DNA of 64,000 nucleotides from Taxawa tesnikishii (nom. ined.) (lineage: Eukaryota > Ascomycota > Dothideomycetes > Dothideales): contig JAPDRO010000025.1 of NCBI GenBank assembly GCA_030247885.1, forward strand, positions 462,702-526,701, written 5' to 3'. Made by a program: the position numbers and the translations under genes. Below are positions 33,899 through 44,323 of this stretch, one piece after another (the first letter of the stretch is position 1; every line of letters starts with the position of its first letter). Under the pieces are notes generated by a model. The model was given only the letters and a program-made list of their open reading frames with translations. It had not been told where the DNA came from and made no database searches.

Positions 33899-35468
33899 CT
33901 ACTCCTCCTTCACCCTCGCCCGCAGCACCCAAACCGGAAGCAAACCCGCTGCATCTTGCATCAATCTGCCAACCAGTCCAGACGTGGGCTTAGCAACACT
34001 CATCCTGCCCGCCTTCGTGTCCGGAAACTTTAGCCGGATGTCCTCCTCAGTGAAGCGCTTCGTTTTGGTGCGGAGCATATCGGCAATCTCTTGCTGAGTC
34101 ATGGCGATCTGATCACCAACGGGCACCAGGCAGTTGGCAAGGTACACGTAGTCTTTTTGCAGCAGCTTGACCGTCATCATGAGATAGTCGATGTTGTGGA
34201 AAACAAGAGCACGTCCACCGATGTAAGCATCTTTGGCCTGGAGGAAGTGGACTGGCTGATCACGCCAGTGACGACGCGGGTTCAGATGATGAGCGGTATG
34301 GTATCCGTCATTGAAACAGAATCGATTGCTCTGCAACGGAAGTTGTTAGCCAAGTGGAACGGACGCGTTTCAAAATATCTCTACCGGATTAAGAGAGAAT
34401 AAGAAAAACAACGAGTAACAAAAAAGAAAAAAAGGAAGAGAGTGGTGGATGAATGGTCCAGGGAGCACTTACGGGTACATCAATGAGCGTGATGCTGGAC
34501 CGGAAATCCGAATCAGGCTCGGTCTCATCGACGAGCGCATGTTGACCCCAATTCCCAATCATGAGCCCGAGCCTGAGCTGGCAGAAGGGAATGAGCAGCA
34601 CAAAAAGCGTCGCGTGGAAATTGTACTGAGCCATTGCGTAGAAGAAGGCGTAGTTCAGAAGCTCCGAAATCATGGCCTTCAGGGCAAGGCCTTTCTTTCC
34701 CTTGCGTAAGAAATAGAGAGGTAGCTCGAGCCATACGAAGAAGAGAAATCTTCCCACATAGCATGAGAAATCGAACAGATCGTCCCGCTGATAGCGTACT
34801 GTCGATGAGAGATCATCCGGCCCGTTCCCTTCCACGTGGTGATGCTTGACGTGATGGTAGTAGTACGAGTCCCATGTGTGGCCCATGAGAGGCTCGAGCA
34901 GGTATGGGAACGTGCGATCGAACCAGGCGTATGGCTTTCCCAACACACCGTTGTTATGAATATGGTTGTGCATCATCAACGTAAAGGCTCCTGCACACCA
35001 GAGCGTGTAGAGTGCATGCAACACGCCGTGTATCCATGTGAAGTGGTAGTACAGGTAGATGGCGCTGGGGAGGTTGGTTGTAAAGTAGAGCAGGATATGG
35101 GTCAAGAAGACTACATCGGTAGGGTGGCGCACAATCTTTTGAGCTAGCCGAGAATAAGGCTTGACCAGGTATTCATTGATGGCCGGGTGTATGTCTTTTT
35201 CATCCCAGGTTGTGAAGACGGTGGGTTGGAAATGCGGGCTTTTGTGGTCGTTGGCAGCGAGCAAGTGCCCAATGTCCTGCTCATCCTTGGTCTTCCCTGA
35301 CGAACTGGCGGTGGTGGGATTGTCGTGTTGGTTACGGATGTCGGTGAACAAGTTTGTGAGCACGACGCTGTCAGGTTCGGTGAGATACGGATGCGCGGTG
35401 AGAGCTGGCGTCGGTGTTGGAAGGGTTTGCTCGGTCTCTGTCGAAGGCGCGTCAGTTTGGGAAGGCAT
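33899..35468 (-). CDS. Membrane fatty-acid desaturase/hydroxylase-like protein
   Basis: Integral-membrane di-iron enzyme of the FA_desaturase superfamily. Exons: 35468-34473 and 34330-33899, joined by a 142-base intron that contains a long A/G-rich run (T/C on the minus strand); 475 residues. I chose MPSQTD as the start because the reading upstream of it is the translation of a GCAAGGCA repeat. Three histidine boxes are present: HNHIHNN, HHVKHHH and HTAHH, the last split from the others by the intron. Four or more hydrophobic segments surround them. The N-terminal 80 residues are hydrophilic. I cannot tell desaturation from hydroxylation, nor name the substrate. Confidence 0.85.
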
Positions 35469-35975
35469 CTCTGGAGTGTTTTGTACGAAGCAACCAACAA
35501 GCATACGAAAAGTAGCCAGCAAGGCAGCAAGGCAGCAAGGCAGCAAGGCAGCAAGGCAGCAAGGCACTAGACTACTTCCCAGCCTTTATGACAGGAACTA
35601 GAACACTTTAGGGGTCCGATCCGGCCGAGGCTGTGCGCACATACGCGCCTGCCCCACGCTCATGCTCATACTCCTACTCAACTGTGTACATGTACATGTC
35701 ACAGCAGCATCCTTCAGCCCAGGCGTTCTTCTGTCTGTTGCTCCTCTCTGCTTTATTCACTGAACCGCGTGCTTATAAACACTCGTGATTGAGCCGAGCC
35801 AATCAACTGATAGCGCCTCCCGCCCCCACGTTCCTTGGCACGGACTTCTTAGCTACTGCGACTTTCGCGACTGCAGCAGCAGCATCGTTGTACGAGTACT
35901 CGCTTCTTGCCCAACCATTCAAATCACCTTTCCCCCTCCCCCCACCAATTCGGTTGCAACCATACTGCTGCCGCA
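35469..35975. promoter_or_regulatory. Divergent promoter region of desaturase and MFAP1 genes
   Basis: 507 bases between divergent genes. It contains the GCAAGGCA repeat (listed separately), which lies within 100 bases of the desaturase start, and a TGTACATGTACATG palindromic run at 35684-35699. Confidence 0.5.
35519..35566. repeat. Six exact tandem copies of the 8-mer GCAAGGCA
   Basis: A perfect 48-base array upstream of the desaturase start. In one minus-strand frame it reads as a Cys/Leu/Ala-rich peptide, which makes a false N-terminal extension of the desaturase. Array length is likely to vary between strains. Confidence 0.9.
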
Positions 35976-37177
35976 ATGGCGATTAAGAAGATGACTGCCA
36001 ATCCGCTGGCGGCTCCCAGATATCGCCCTGGAAAGCCCGCCGCCGGCTACGAGTCGCCTTCCGAGTCCGAGGAATCTGAATCCGAAGATGAGCAACAGGT
36101 GGCCAAGGCGCCCGCGCCGAAAGCCTCCTCCTTCCCAAAGACTGCGCCAAGAAGCTCTGCGGCAGACGTCGAAGCCCGTCGCGTAGCAGCAGCCGCAGCA
36201 AGAGCGAAGGAAGAAGTAGCCAAAAGAAACGAGGAAGAAGGGTTTGTAACAGCATCAGAGGACGAAGAAGGGGAAGCCGAGGAGGAAGACGAGAGCGAAG
36301 AAGAGGAGAGTGAGGAAGAAAGCGAAGACGACGAGCAACCAAGGCGACAATGGACAGCTCCCGTCTTCGTGAGCAAAGCGCAGAGGAAAGCGCAAACAGC
36401 CGCACCCGGGCCGTCAGCTGAGCATCTCGCTGCGCAGGAGGAGCAACGACGGAAAGAGAAGGCCGACGAACTGCTCCAAGCACAGCTGGAGAAGGAAGCC
36501 GCCGAGCGTGCGGCGAGCAAGAAACAGTGGGACGACGACGACCAAGCCATTGCCGATGACGTCGACGATACGGACGACGTGGACCCCGAAGCCGAACGCG
36601 CAGCTTGGAAACTGCGCGAGCTGAAACGCATCAAGCGCGAACGGGAAGCGATCGAAGAAGCCGAGAAGGAGCGCGAGGAAGTGGAGCGGCGACGGAACCT
36701 TAGTGTTGCAGAGCGCGAAGCCGAAGACCGCGAGCACATCGAAAAACAAAAGGCGGAGCGCGAAGGCAAGGGTCAAATGGGCTTCATGCAGAAATACTAC
36801 CACAAGGGTGCCTTCTTCCAGGGTGAGGGCGGGGAGATCGAAGAGGCGGCCAAGAGGAGAGACATTATGGGCGCGCGGTATGCGGATGACGCAGCGAACC
36901 GGGAGTTGCTGCCTCAGTATATGCAGATCAGGGACATGACGAAGCTGGGCCGGAAGGGCAGGACGAAATACAAGGATATGAAGAGTGAGGATACGGGCCG
37001 CTGGGGTGATTACGGGGAGAAGAGAGGAGGGGGAGGGGAGGGCATGGCGGAGATGGGTACAGAGATGATCGTGAAGGTCCGACAGGCGCGAACGCGTCTA
37101 GTGTTGGGGAAAGGAGACGACGGGATGATGATCGAAGCGACGATAGGGATGGCAAGAGGGCACGTCATGATCGGTGA
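35976..37177 (+). CDS. MFAP1-type spliceosomal protein (one 1-base frame break)
   Basis: Orthologue of micro-fibrillar-associated protein 1, a B-complex spliceosome component, nuclear. Intronless, 400 residues after restoring one base in the G-rich run 37028-37045. Without it the frame reads on to 37511 with no homology. The N-terminal third is acidic (EEEDESEEEESEEESEDDE), the middle is a long charged helix (ERAAWKLRELKRIKREREAIEEAEKEREEVERR), and the C-terminal MFAP1 block has GFMQKYYHKGAFFQ, MGARYADDAANRELLP and KLGRKGRTKYKDMKSEDTGRWGD. The restored tail (GYRDDREGPTGANASS... RARHDR) is typical of the fungal family. Confidence 0.9.
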
Positions 37178-38329
37178 AATACTCAACAGACCAATTGCAT
37201 TGGACCAAGAGCTGGACCATCACAGAGTTCGGATTCAAAAGAAGCGGTTTCCCTGGATCAAACAACGGCAAATGCTCCTTGAGCGGACGACCACGATTGC
37301 GAAGGCGTTCTTCAAGGAGTGTCTATATCTGGACAACAGAACACCTTCCCGAGGACTTCGAAGTCAAGAAGAAACTTCCTCTTCAGACTTCGCTACAAGA
37401 AAAGCCCATCGACACCTTGGCTGGGACGCCGATGCAATCGAAATGCTGGGTTCGTTGCGGTTGACTATGCGAGCCCGCTCTGGCGAACCCATGCATTTTC
37501 GCTTAAGATGAAGCCTGACTTCGTTTTCTTTGAATCAGCTTCGGAATTATTCCCGACGTGTGACTTCGAACACCAGGGAGGAGGACATGATCCGTGTGTA
37601 CGCAGGGAGAGGACGAGGATGAGAGGAGAAGGTTGGAGGACAGAAGCAGAGATGGCATGTTCCACGAACATCCATATTGGGGCATTTAGCAAACGACTTC
37701 AGTGAATATATCTGATTCGCGAGCGTTTTCTCTCAGAACGTGGCCTTTTACCTCAGATGGAAACTACTTTGGGAGACGATGCCGTCTTCTCTTCCACCGT
37801 AAGGCAAGGGTATCTATCGCAGAGGCAGTTCCAGCCAACTTTTCAGGGCTGGAAGCAGGCCACTCGATGCGCTCAGGACTTGGCGCTGCTTGGAAGGCTG
37901 CGCACTACACCGCACCGTGTAGCTTAGACGCTGTGAATTGCAGGCTCTGGCTCCGCAGTTCGGACTTGGCTCCGCGATTTTCTCCCTCCATCAAGCAATG
38001 ATCGGCTAGGGCTCAAGCCCAGCGAGCTGCCGTTCTCCGTTGAAGTCCGTTCCCGAGCCACCAGTCTTTCGCCAACAGCATCACTCTGACGGAACAGAGG
38101 CCCGCCTCCGTTGGCGACGGGCATCATCACCGGGCAACTGCCCTTGATGCATGCAGCCCTCAGTTGCGAATTCATGCATTGCTGCTTTTGCTTCATCCAT
38201 CATGGCGCTGTCTTATGAACGTACACGACCCAGAAGTGGCTCGCAAGGCCTACAAAATTGCCCCATACGCTCCATTCTAACCTCAGAAGCAAGCTTGCCA
38301 AAGCCCAAATCCTTCCATACTTTTCGCCC
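37178..38329. other. Intergenic region without a supported gene
   Basis: 1.15 kb between two co-oriented genes. The first 330 bases are an artefactual read-through of the MFAP1 frame. No other frame shows conservation that I recognise and no repeats were seen. Confidence 0.45.
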
Positions 38330-39379
38330 ATGTCCTCATCAGCCCTCGCTACGCAAGAGGCGGCTCGTCGGAATGCTTCCAAGAGATTCCGCCACAACGT
38401 CGACCACGAATGCTCGACTAGTAGCGCCAACGAAAGCAACAAGCTCTGGGAAACAACACGGAGCCACATCTTCAGTCTCTCCCGCCGCTGGACGCAAGCA
38501 GATCACAGCCAACACGTTTCGGGATTTGAGATAGATTGCCACGACCTCTGGTACGCCTTCACCCAAGCGGCAAAGCACACAGACGCCGAAGATCCAGCCC
38601 AGCATCGCCTCGTAGATCAGGTCATCTACGCACGAGAACTAGGCAGACTATGCCGCCTTTGCGACGGCCGGATTGCGGAAACATCTGACGGCGTGATGTG
38701 GAAGGATCTGCCGTTCCTTGCGAAGGACCTGAAGGAGGCTTGGAGGGGCTCGTCGAGCTGGGACTTCGACCAGCGGAAGAATCTGGCCGCTTTCGTTGCG
38801 AGGCTGATCGGTCTTGGGGTATGCTCGGATCGGCTGTCCATCTGCGCGTTATGGACCTTTCGCGACGTGCTAGAGGGGACGATGGTCTGGCATGACGGAC
38901 TGGTACGACGATCACACGCAATGGATGGGCACGACGACCAGACTCGACGACCATGCGTGACGACCAGGCACGACAGCCGATCACCTCAGTCAGGCTCAGA
39001 CGGTTTGACAGACAAGCAAACCTCAGGGCTGCTCACACTGCTCATAATCTTTCTCCACCACGCGCGCCACAAGCTAGTACTGCAGCTAGAAAACTGGTCC
39101 GTCGGTCCACCCACCTTTAGGAACGATGGGCGTTACGACTTCGGTGAGCTTGCTGTGGAACCAGATTTAAAGGACGCGAACTTCGGTCGCTCACTCTGGA
39201 GGTTCTGGCGATCGGGGCTTCTATTGCTCGCAGACGCTGAGATCAGTCCCGACGGAGATCTCGACAGTGATGTGTGTGAGAAGGCAAAGCGGGCGGCGCA
39301 TTTGATGTGGACGGCTGGACTGGAAGTGCCGTCAGTGCTGCATGAAAAGGAGGATCCTGAATGCCCGTTTTTGAACTAG
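38330..39379 (+). CDS. DUF3632-family protein, function unknown
   Basis: A 349-residue protein of the fungal DUF3632 family (start at ATG 38330). Recognisable features are DLWYAFTQAAKHT near residue 70, VDQVIYARELGRL, LPFLAKDLKEAW, and NLAAFVARLIGLGV...DRLSICALWTFRDVLE, followed by FLHHARHKL and a C-terminal KAKRAAHLMWTAGLEVPS. The 38-residue hydrophilic insertion between VLEGTMVWHDG and LTLLIIFLHH may be unspliced intron or a species-specific loop; no strong GT-AG pair is evident. Members often occur in variable genomic regions. No biochemical role is known to me. Confidence 0.75.
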   Translation: MSSSALATQEAARRNASKRFRHNVDHECSTSSANESNKLWETTRSHIFSLSRRWTQADHSQHVSGFEIDCHDLWYAFTQAAKHTDAEDPAQHRLVDQVIYARELGRLCRLCDGRIAETSDGVMWKDLPFLAKDLKEAWRGSSSWDFDQRKNLAAFVARLIGLGVCSDRLSICALWTFRDVLEGTMVWHDGLVRRSHAMDGHDDQTRRPCVTTRHDSRSPQSGSDGLTDKQTSGLLTLLIIFLHHARHKLVLQLENWSVGPPTFRNDGRYDFGELAVEPDLKDANFGRSLWRFWRSGLLLLADAEISPDGDLDSDVCEKAKRAAHLMWTAGLEVPSVLHEKEDPECPFLN

Positions 39380-39828
39380 AGCCCGGAGCACCAAGGTAAG
39401 AACACGAAAAGGAAGACACATCAGAGGGGAGCGGCCATTGATCAGGATCTGAGTGTTGCTGGTCCGTGAAAAGGGCGTTGTTTGTCCGTCCCGAAACGCG
39501 CAATGACCGTTTCATTGGTATTCTATAGGTGTTGCTTGCTGTTGTGTGGCTTGAAGGCAGATTTTAACCAATCCTTCCGAAGACCAGCACTAGAGAGCTG
39601 ATCCAGTGAATGAGACCGTGTTTGTGTCGCATGAAGTGAGCGACGGAAATGTTGTTATCGCTTGATATGGCTCCAAGAGAGATGGGTAAGTGGTACGGAT
39701 ATATGTTCGTAGGTGATATGGTGACGAGGGCGGTGAAGCCGGCATGATCAAATGTTGCTGTTGTGACAGCGACTGCCTAGTGGGCGTCCGCGGCCTTTGG
39801 ACGCCTTCGAACGGCGTGGAGGGCGTGA
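39380..39828. other. Intergenic spacer
   Basis: About 450 bases between the DUF3632 gene and the small minus-strand gene, convergent. No gene or repeat is supported. Confidence 0.45.
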
Positions 39829-40356
39829 TCAGCTCGGCTGGAACATGAGGCACAGGTCTCTACCGATCATCTCCATGATCGCTCCAGCAACAGTGGCTGA
39901 TCCTCCCCTTCCCCGATTCGCTTGGTATGGTGATATGGAACTCTGCAACGTTCTGGTTAGCTACATCCGGACAACACATAAAGCCTAGTTATCCACTCAC
40001 GTAACGAAACCGACAAACTTGAGCAGATAGAAGGCTCCAGTGTACGTAAGTGTCCGAGTGCGGTGCTCATCGCAGCCGGTGATGAAGAGTGGACGCAGTT
40101 GGAATGCTTCTATATCGCTGATGACTGAGAGAAGTCAGAGTGTGTGCGGACAGGCTGCTTACTTTTGGCCCTTGAATCCGAGCCCGGATTCCACAAGTCT
40201 TCTGATGACCCTTGGAGGGGACAATCTATCCAGGTGTAAAACGGTCCTTGCGAACAAAACTGAGCGGAGGATCGAGGAAGGATTGAGGGGAGATTGAGGG
40301 AGGGAGAGATGGTGAAGGCCATTGGTCTCTGCAGAGGGGTGAAGATTGAGAGGCAT
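39829..40356 (-). CDS. Small three-exon gene, function unknown
   Basis: Minus-strand gene supported by a coherent splice pattern: exons 40356-40163, 40117-40001 and 39942-39829, with introns GTAAGC...CAG (45 bases) and GTGAGT...GCAG (58 bases) that keep phase. The product begins MPLNLHPSAETNG and continues SGLGFKGQNDIEAFQLRPLFI, TYTGAFYLLKFVGFVT and, if one base is added in the GGGGAAGGGG run (39903-39914 on the plus strand), ATVAGAIMEMIGRDLCLMFQ to a stop at 39829 (141 residues). Without the extra base it stops at 39867 (128 residues). I do not recognise the family. The hydrophobic stretches suggest a small membrane or mitochondrial protein. Confidence 0.5.
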
Positions 40357-41784
40357 GACTTACACGCCACGTATGGATTGCTTTGCAAAGGGTATATAAG
40401 TAGGCCGACCTTGAGCGAGCCAGTAAAGCAGCAGTATAGTAAGAGTAAAGAACCGTGCTATCGAAGCGACAAAGGGAAACAACCAAAGCCTCCGGAGCGG
40501 CAGAAATCTGACCATGGTGGCTTTTGGCTTTGCAAGAGCTGGACGGGTTGGGTTTGGGGCGACTGCGAAAGAGAAGACAACCGTGACGCTTGCTTCAAAG
40601 ACGCCAATATGGCTTGTCACCAGACAGCAATGGTGTGCGGCCTTAGCCGTAGTTGGGCCCGAAGATAGACTATCGTATCGTAGAGATCGATATGCGGCCC
40701 AATAGGTCGCATGACTCGAGGCAGCCAGATCGGAGGCCACAACGCTTGGCTATACCGAAGACTATCCAATATTGCATTGGTTGAGCAGCACTGTCCGAAC
40801 CGCCACTTCCAGAGGCGTTGATTGAAGAGTAACCGGACCCCTCGTTCGAGTCCCGTGTCGCTCAGTGCGGACAGGTCGATGGTGTCGCACAAAGCACCTG
40901 CATCGCCTTCCCCTTCGGTCGATACTGTACGTAGTTTTGCTGAAAGCGAACATCCTCAGCTCCGAGGGGGCTGACGCTCTGAAGACGGGATCAAGCCTGA
41001 CATGAGAGGACAGCACGACGGATACGCCATGTATGGCATTCCGAATTGTGATCACTGATGGGTTGACGTGTGTAGGTACAGAAGCGAAGGAAAAAGTCGA
41101 CGTTGATTGAGACCTGTGGGACAAGTCGCGTCCAAGACGCGCGTCACAGTTCAGGGTACCCTTGTTTGGCAGGTTCGGAAGCCAGGCCAAGACGTGGTGA
41201 GTCTGTGGGACGACCTCAATCACCCCTAAGAGCAGGTCTGCGACGGGACCCGACCGAGATGAGGAGCCGCCACCGAGTCTGATGTACAACGATGCAGGTG
41301 CGTTGAGGATGCCATGCTGTTCTCCGAAAAGGACGGCGGCGAGTTTTTTCGGTCCTTATCAACGGATTGCTCAACGTGTAGCTGGGTCGCAATGAAGGGC
41401 AAGCACAAACGAGACGAGATGAAACAAGTCACCTGGAGATCCGATGACGGAAACTTGAAAGCGCAATGGGAATGCTTACGGTTTCCCTTTCATATGTACA
41501 GAACTGCGTACAACAGGCCATCTCCTCTGTAGCGAAGTCTTTCTTGTTCCCTCTGCCGTCTTCCTGGAGCAAGGTGAAGCAGCCACACTCGCTCTGCTTT
41601 TCGACCTGCGTTTGGCAAGCGATCCGCCCGAGCTGACCATAAACCATGGACATCTTCCGTCATCCATCCTCCCTGAGTGATGAAACCCTCCACAAACGCC
41701 ATGCTCCGTTTTTCCTTTTCCCAACCGAATGGACAAGCTGCTTCCGGGAAGGTTGGCATGACCCTTTCCTTCCTTTCCTTCCTT
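40357..41784. other. 1.4-kb intergenic region without a supported gene
   Basis: A TATATAA element lies at 40390-40397. The longest frame is 175 codons on the minus strand (41289-40762). It lacks recognisable domains and is rich in Arg/Ser as antisense frames often are, so I do not call it. A pyrimidine run (TTCCTTCCTTTCCTTCC) at 41764-41785 borders the MRT4 stop codon. Confidence 0.4.
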
Positions 41785-42513
41785 TCAATCCGCCATCACG
41801 CCGTCAGCCCGCGGTGGCTGCTCAACCGGCGTGACCTCCTGACTACTCGCACTCCAGTACGCCAGTGGTTGGACCTTGAACTCAGCCATGGCGACACCAA
41901 ACAGCTTCAGTAAAGCTGCCTGGTGGCTGTTCAACACCTGTCCCTCCTTGGCGATTGTGTAGTCACCATCCAGTATGACCTTTCCCTTGTCCAATCTCGT
42001 TGGCATCCCCCACTTCCTGATCGTGACTTCGACGCTGTGCGGCAGCGGCACATCATCATCGACCGGCTGCTCGCCGCCTGTCGAATACACGACGCCAGCT
42101 GGTACAGTGAATGTGCGCGTGGCCGTCACGCCCGCGCGCGCAAAGTCTGTTTCGCTGTACGTCTCGAAGTAATCCAGCACCTCCCCGGGCTCGCGGCTAG
42201 TGAACAGCAACCCCACGGTCCCCACCAAATATTCGTTCAGACCGGCCAAGCCTGGCAGATATTCGTCTTCTTTAGAGGAGCCAAGGGCCTTGGCCATGAC
42301 TTTGGTCTTTCCGAAGAAGATGCGCGAGTCGGAGAACTCGGTGCGGACGTCTTTGAGGTAGGTGTTGCGCATGTTCTCAACGCTGAAGACGAAGACGCTG
42401 GTGTGCTTGTCGGCGGTTTCGCGGATGGCATCAAAGAGCGCGACGGAGTGTTCCTTGGTCTTCTTCTGGACGTTGGTCAGGTGTACGACCTTTGCGCGCT
42501 TCGACTTGGGCAT
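41785..42513 (-). CDS. MRT4: Ribosome assembly factor Mrt4
   Basis: uL10-like nucleolar factor that holds the place of the P0 stalk protein during 60S assembly. Intronless, 242 residues. It starts MPKSKRAKVVHLTNVQKKTKEHS and contains the family signatures FVFSVENMRNTYLKDVRTEF, RIFFGKTKVMAKALG, GLLFTSREPGEVLDYFE and ADFARAG-type sequence (here TDFARAG), followed by FTVPAGVV. As in Mrt4 and unlike P0, no acidic P-protein tail is present. No frame breaks. It is divergent from MDM10. Confidence 0.94.
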   Translation of the reverse strand: MPKSKRAKVVHLTNVQKKTKEHSVALFDAIRETADKHTSVFVFSVENMRNTYLKDVRTEFSDSRIFFGKTKVMAKALGSSKEDEYLPGLAGLNEYLVGTVGLLFTSREPGEVLDYFETYSETDFARAGVTATRTFTVPAGVVYSTGGEQPVDDDVPLPHSVEVTIRKWGMPTRLDKGKVILDGDYTIAKEGQVLNSHQAALLKLFGVAMAEFKVQPLAYWSASSQEVTPVEQPPRADGVMAD

Positions 42514-42623
42514 CTTGGCGGTGGTTGCGGATGTTCGTCGAGAGTAGGATGCGTTCTACAGAGACGTTCTCGGCGAAGTGGAACGCGCCTTGTGGTCGCG
42601 CAGGCAGAGAGGGTATCGGGGGC

Positions 42624-42666
42624 CGAGAGTCGAGAGTCGGGAGTCGAGAGTCGAGAGTCGAGAGTG
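42624..42666. repeat. GAGAGTC minisatellite
   Basis: Six roughly 7-base units (GAGAGTC / GGGAGTC) in tandem about 110 bases upstream of the MRT4 start codon, with one variant unit. Confidence 0.8.
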
Positions 42667-42791
42667 GCAGAAGTGGCTGTCGTGATGGCAGAATGAACGG
42701 CAAGCTTCTTGTTCAGAAATAATTATTTCAGGCCGCGGCAGCGAAACGCCGCATAGACGAGCGGGAGACGGACGTCTGGGGCACCAGGGCA

Positions 42792-42816
42792 TTAGGGAAT
42801 TAGGGAATTAGGGAAT
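42792..42816. repeat. Three copies of telomere-like TTAGGGAA
   Basis: TTAGGGAA is repeated three times without error. Each unit contains a complete TTAGGG telomere hexamer plus AA, so these are potential internal binding sites for telomere-repeat or Tbf1-type factors. The array lies between MRT4 and MDM10, 21 kb from the chromosome end. Confidence 0.8.
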
Positions 42817-42956
42817 CCTTTCCTATCTTATCTTATCTGATCGTAGTGGCAGTCGCTCCTCCCATTCTTGGCACGGGATGCTTCCGCGACAGTCTGTGAG
42901 CTGCGAGTGCCTATAGCTGAGGTGCCAAGTATACTAACAAAGCGTAGCATGCGAGA

Positions 42957-44247
42957 ATGCTCCAGTTCATGGACTATGTCCAGAATGCCTTCTACCAGGC
43001 CTCTCTATGGGACCATGACAACTCCTACAGCACCTTAACAGCAACCGCTCAAGGTACCTGCAACCCACCGCCTTGCTATATCAGAGCCTTCTCCGCTAAC
43101 CGCCAAAGCCCTCCTCGACTTCCAGACTCCTCATGGGCTCCGCCTGCACATCTCGTCTCTCTCAGCGCCCAGCTTTGCAACCTCTTACACCCTCGGTAGT
43201 CGTGGAGTCGTCGACGGCTCCGTCTCCTTCCTATACTCTTCCCTGCCTCTGCGCATCGCCTCCAAGAGCAGCGAGATCGATCTGCACCACCTCATACGCG
43301 GTTACAGACACCTCGCCGAGCTGAGGAAGCAGGACGATCCATGGTTCTGGCAGATCTGGCAGGGCGGAAAGAGGATCGACAAACGAGATGCCCTGTTATA
43401 CGGACGCCTGTATCTTCCGACTCAGACGCTGGAGGCTCTGTATCTGCGCCGCGTGTCTCCAAGCCGCCTGCTACGCCTGTCGTGCGTCTCGGACTCTACC
43501 CTGCCCAACGGTGGGACTATTCTGGCGCTGCTGCAAAACGATCATGGCAAGTATTCGACCGAGTACCTCTACAGCACCGACAGCGCACTCTTCGGTATCC
43601 GGGGACTGTACAACTTCGGTTTTGACCCGCGCAAGACTCCCACCTCCGGCCAGGTACCCACGTCTGTAACCTTTCCGTCCCCGGCAACAGCAGAACTCCA
43701 GCACGGCCGCCTCAGCGCAGGTGCAGAAGTCTATTTTTCCCCGCTCAACAAGTCGGGAGGCATGTCCACTGGCGTGCGCTTTACGACGCTGCCTTCACAC
43801 TCTGGTTTTCCGTACACAATGGCGCTGACGCTGAATCCCCTCATGGGCAATGTTTCGTCCAGTTACGCAGTCAAGGCGGGACCAAACCTTGCCTTTTCCT
43901 CCCGTTTCAATTTCAATTTCTACAGTTATGAATCCGACGTACAGATGGGCATGGAGTTATGGCGGGCTCGCAGTCCGAGCACCCACACGACCGCTCCGTT
44001 GACTGTTGAGGCCGAGGCCAAGACGAGAGATGATGAGAGTGGTGTGTACGGTGAGAAGGCGACCAGAGAAGGCGAGAATGACATCAACGGAGTGCTCAAA
44101 GTACGCGGTGATCAGAATTGGAAGATCGGTTTCTTGTGGGAGGGCAGTATCAAGGACCTGCTTGTCAGCATAGGTGCTGGCCTGGATCTAAAACGCAGAG
44201 ATCGCGTACTAGGAAGCGTGGGTGTCGAGGTCTCATACTCGTCATGA
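42957..44247 (+). CDS. MDM10: ERMES/SAM subunit Mdm10
   Basis: Mitochondrial outer-membrane beta-barrel protein that links ER and mitochondria in the ERMES complex and helps the SAM complex assemble TOM. Exons 42957-43053 and 43109-44247, with a 55-base intron; 411 residues. It starts [14 protein letters not shown] and has all the family blocks: [84 protein letters not shown] and GIRGLYNFG. The beta-signal region is at the C-terminal end ([16 protein letters not shown]). The gene is intact and its stop lies 76 bases from the convergent aldo/keto reductase stop. Confidence 0.95.
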
Positions 44248-44323
44248 CAACGACCACCACCCATCGGTCTGGGAGCTTGTGCTGTCCTTGAACGAATCAG
44301 GTAATGGGGGTCGGGTCTCGCCA

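Larger units (their letters stand above)
42514..42956. promoter_or_regulatory. Shared MRT4/MDM10 upstream region with two minisatellites
   Basis: 443 bases between divergent genes. It contains a GAGTCGA-type array (42624-42666) and three exact copies of TTAGGGAA (42792-42815). The MDM10 leader has a TAACAAAG-CGTAG stretch just before its ATG. Confidence 0.55.

Noticed and set aside
37178-37511. Extended C terminus of MFAP1 read without frame correction
   Set aside because: The in-frame extension has no similarity to the family, whereas the frame restored by one base gives the expected basic tail and stop at 37177.
40838-40860. T-loop-like GTTCGAGTCC
   Set aside because: No stem complementarity or D-arm could be found around it.
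40762-41289. 175-codon minus-strand open frame
   Set aside because: No domain, no conserved-looking segments, no splice context and random-looking Arg/Ser-rich composition.
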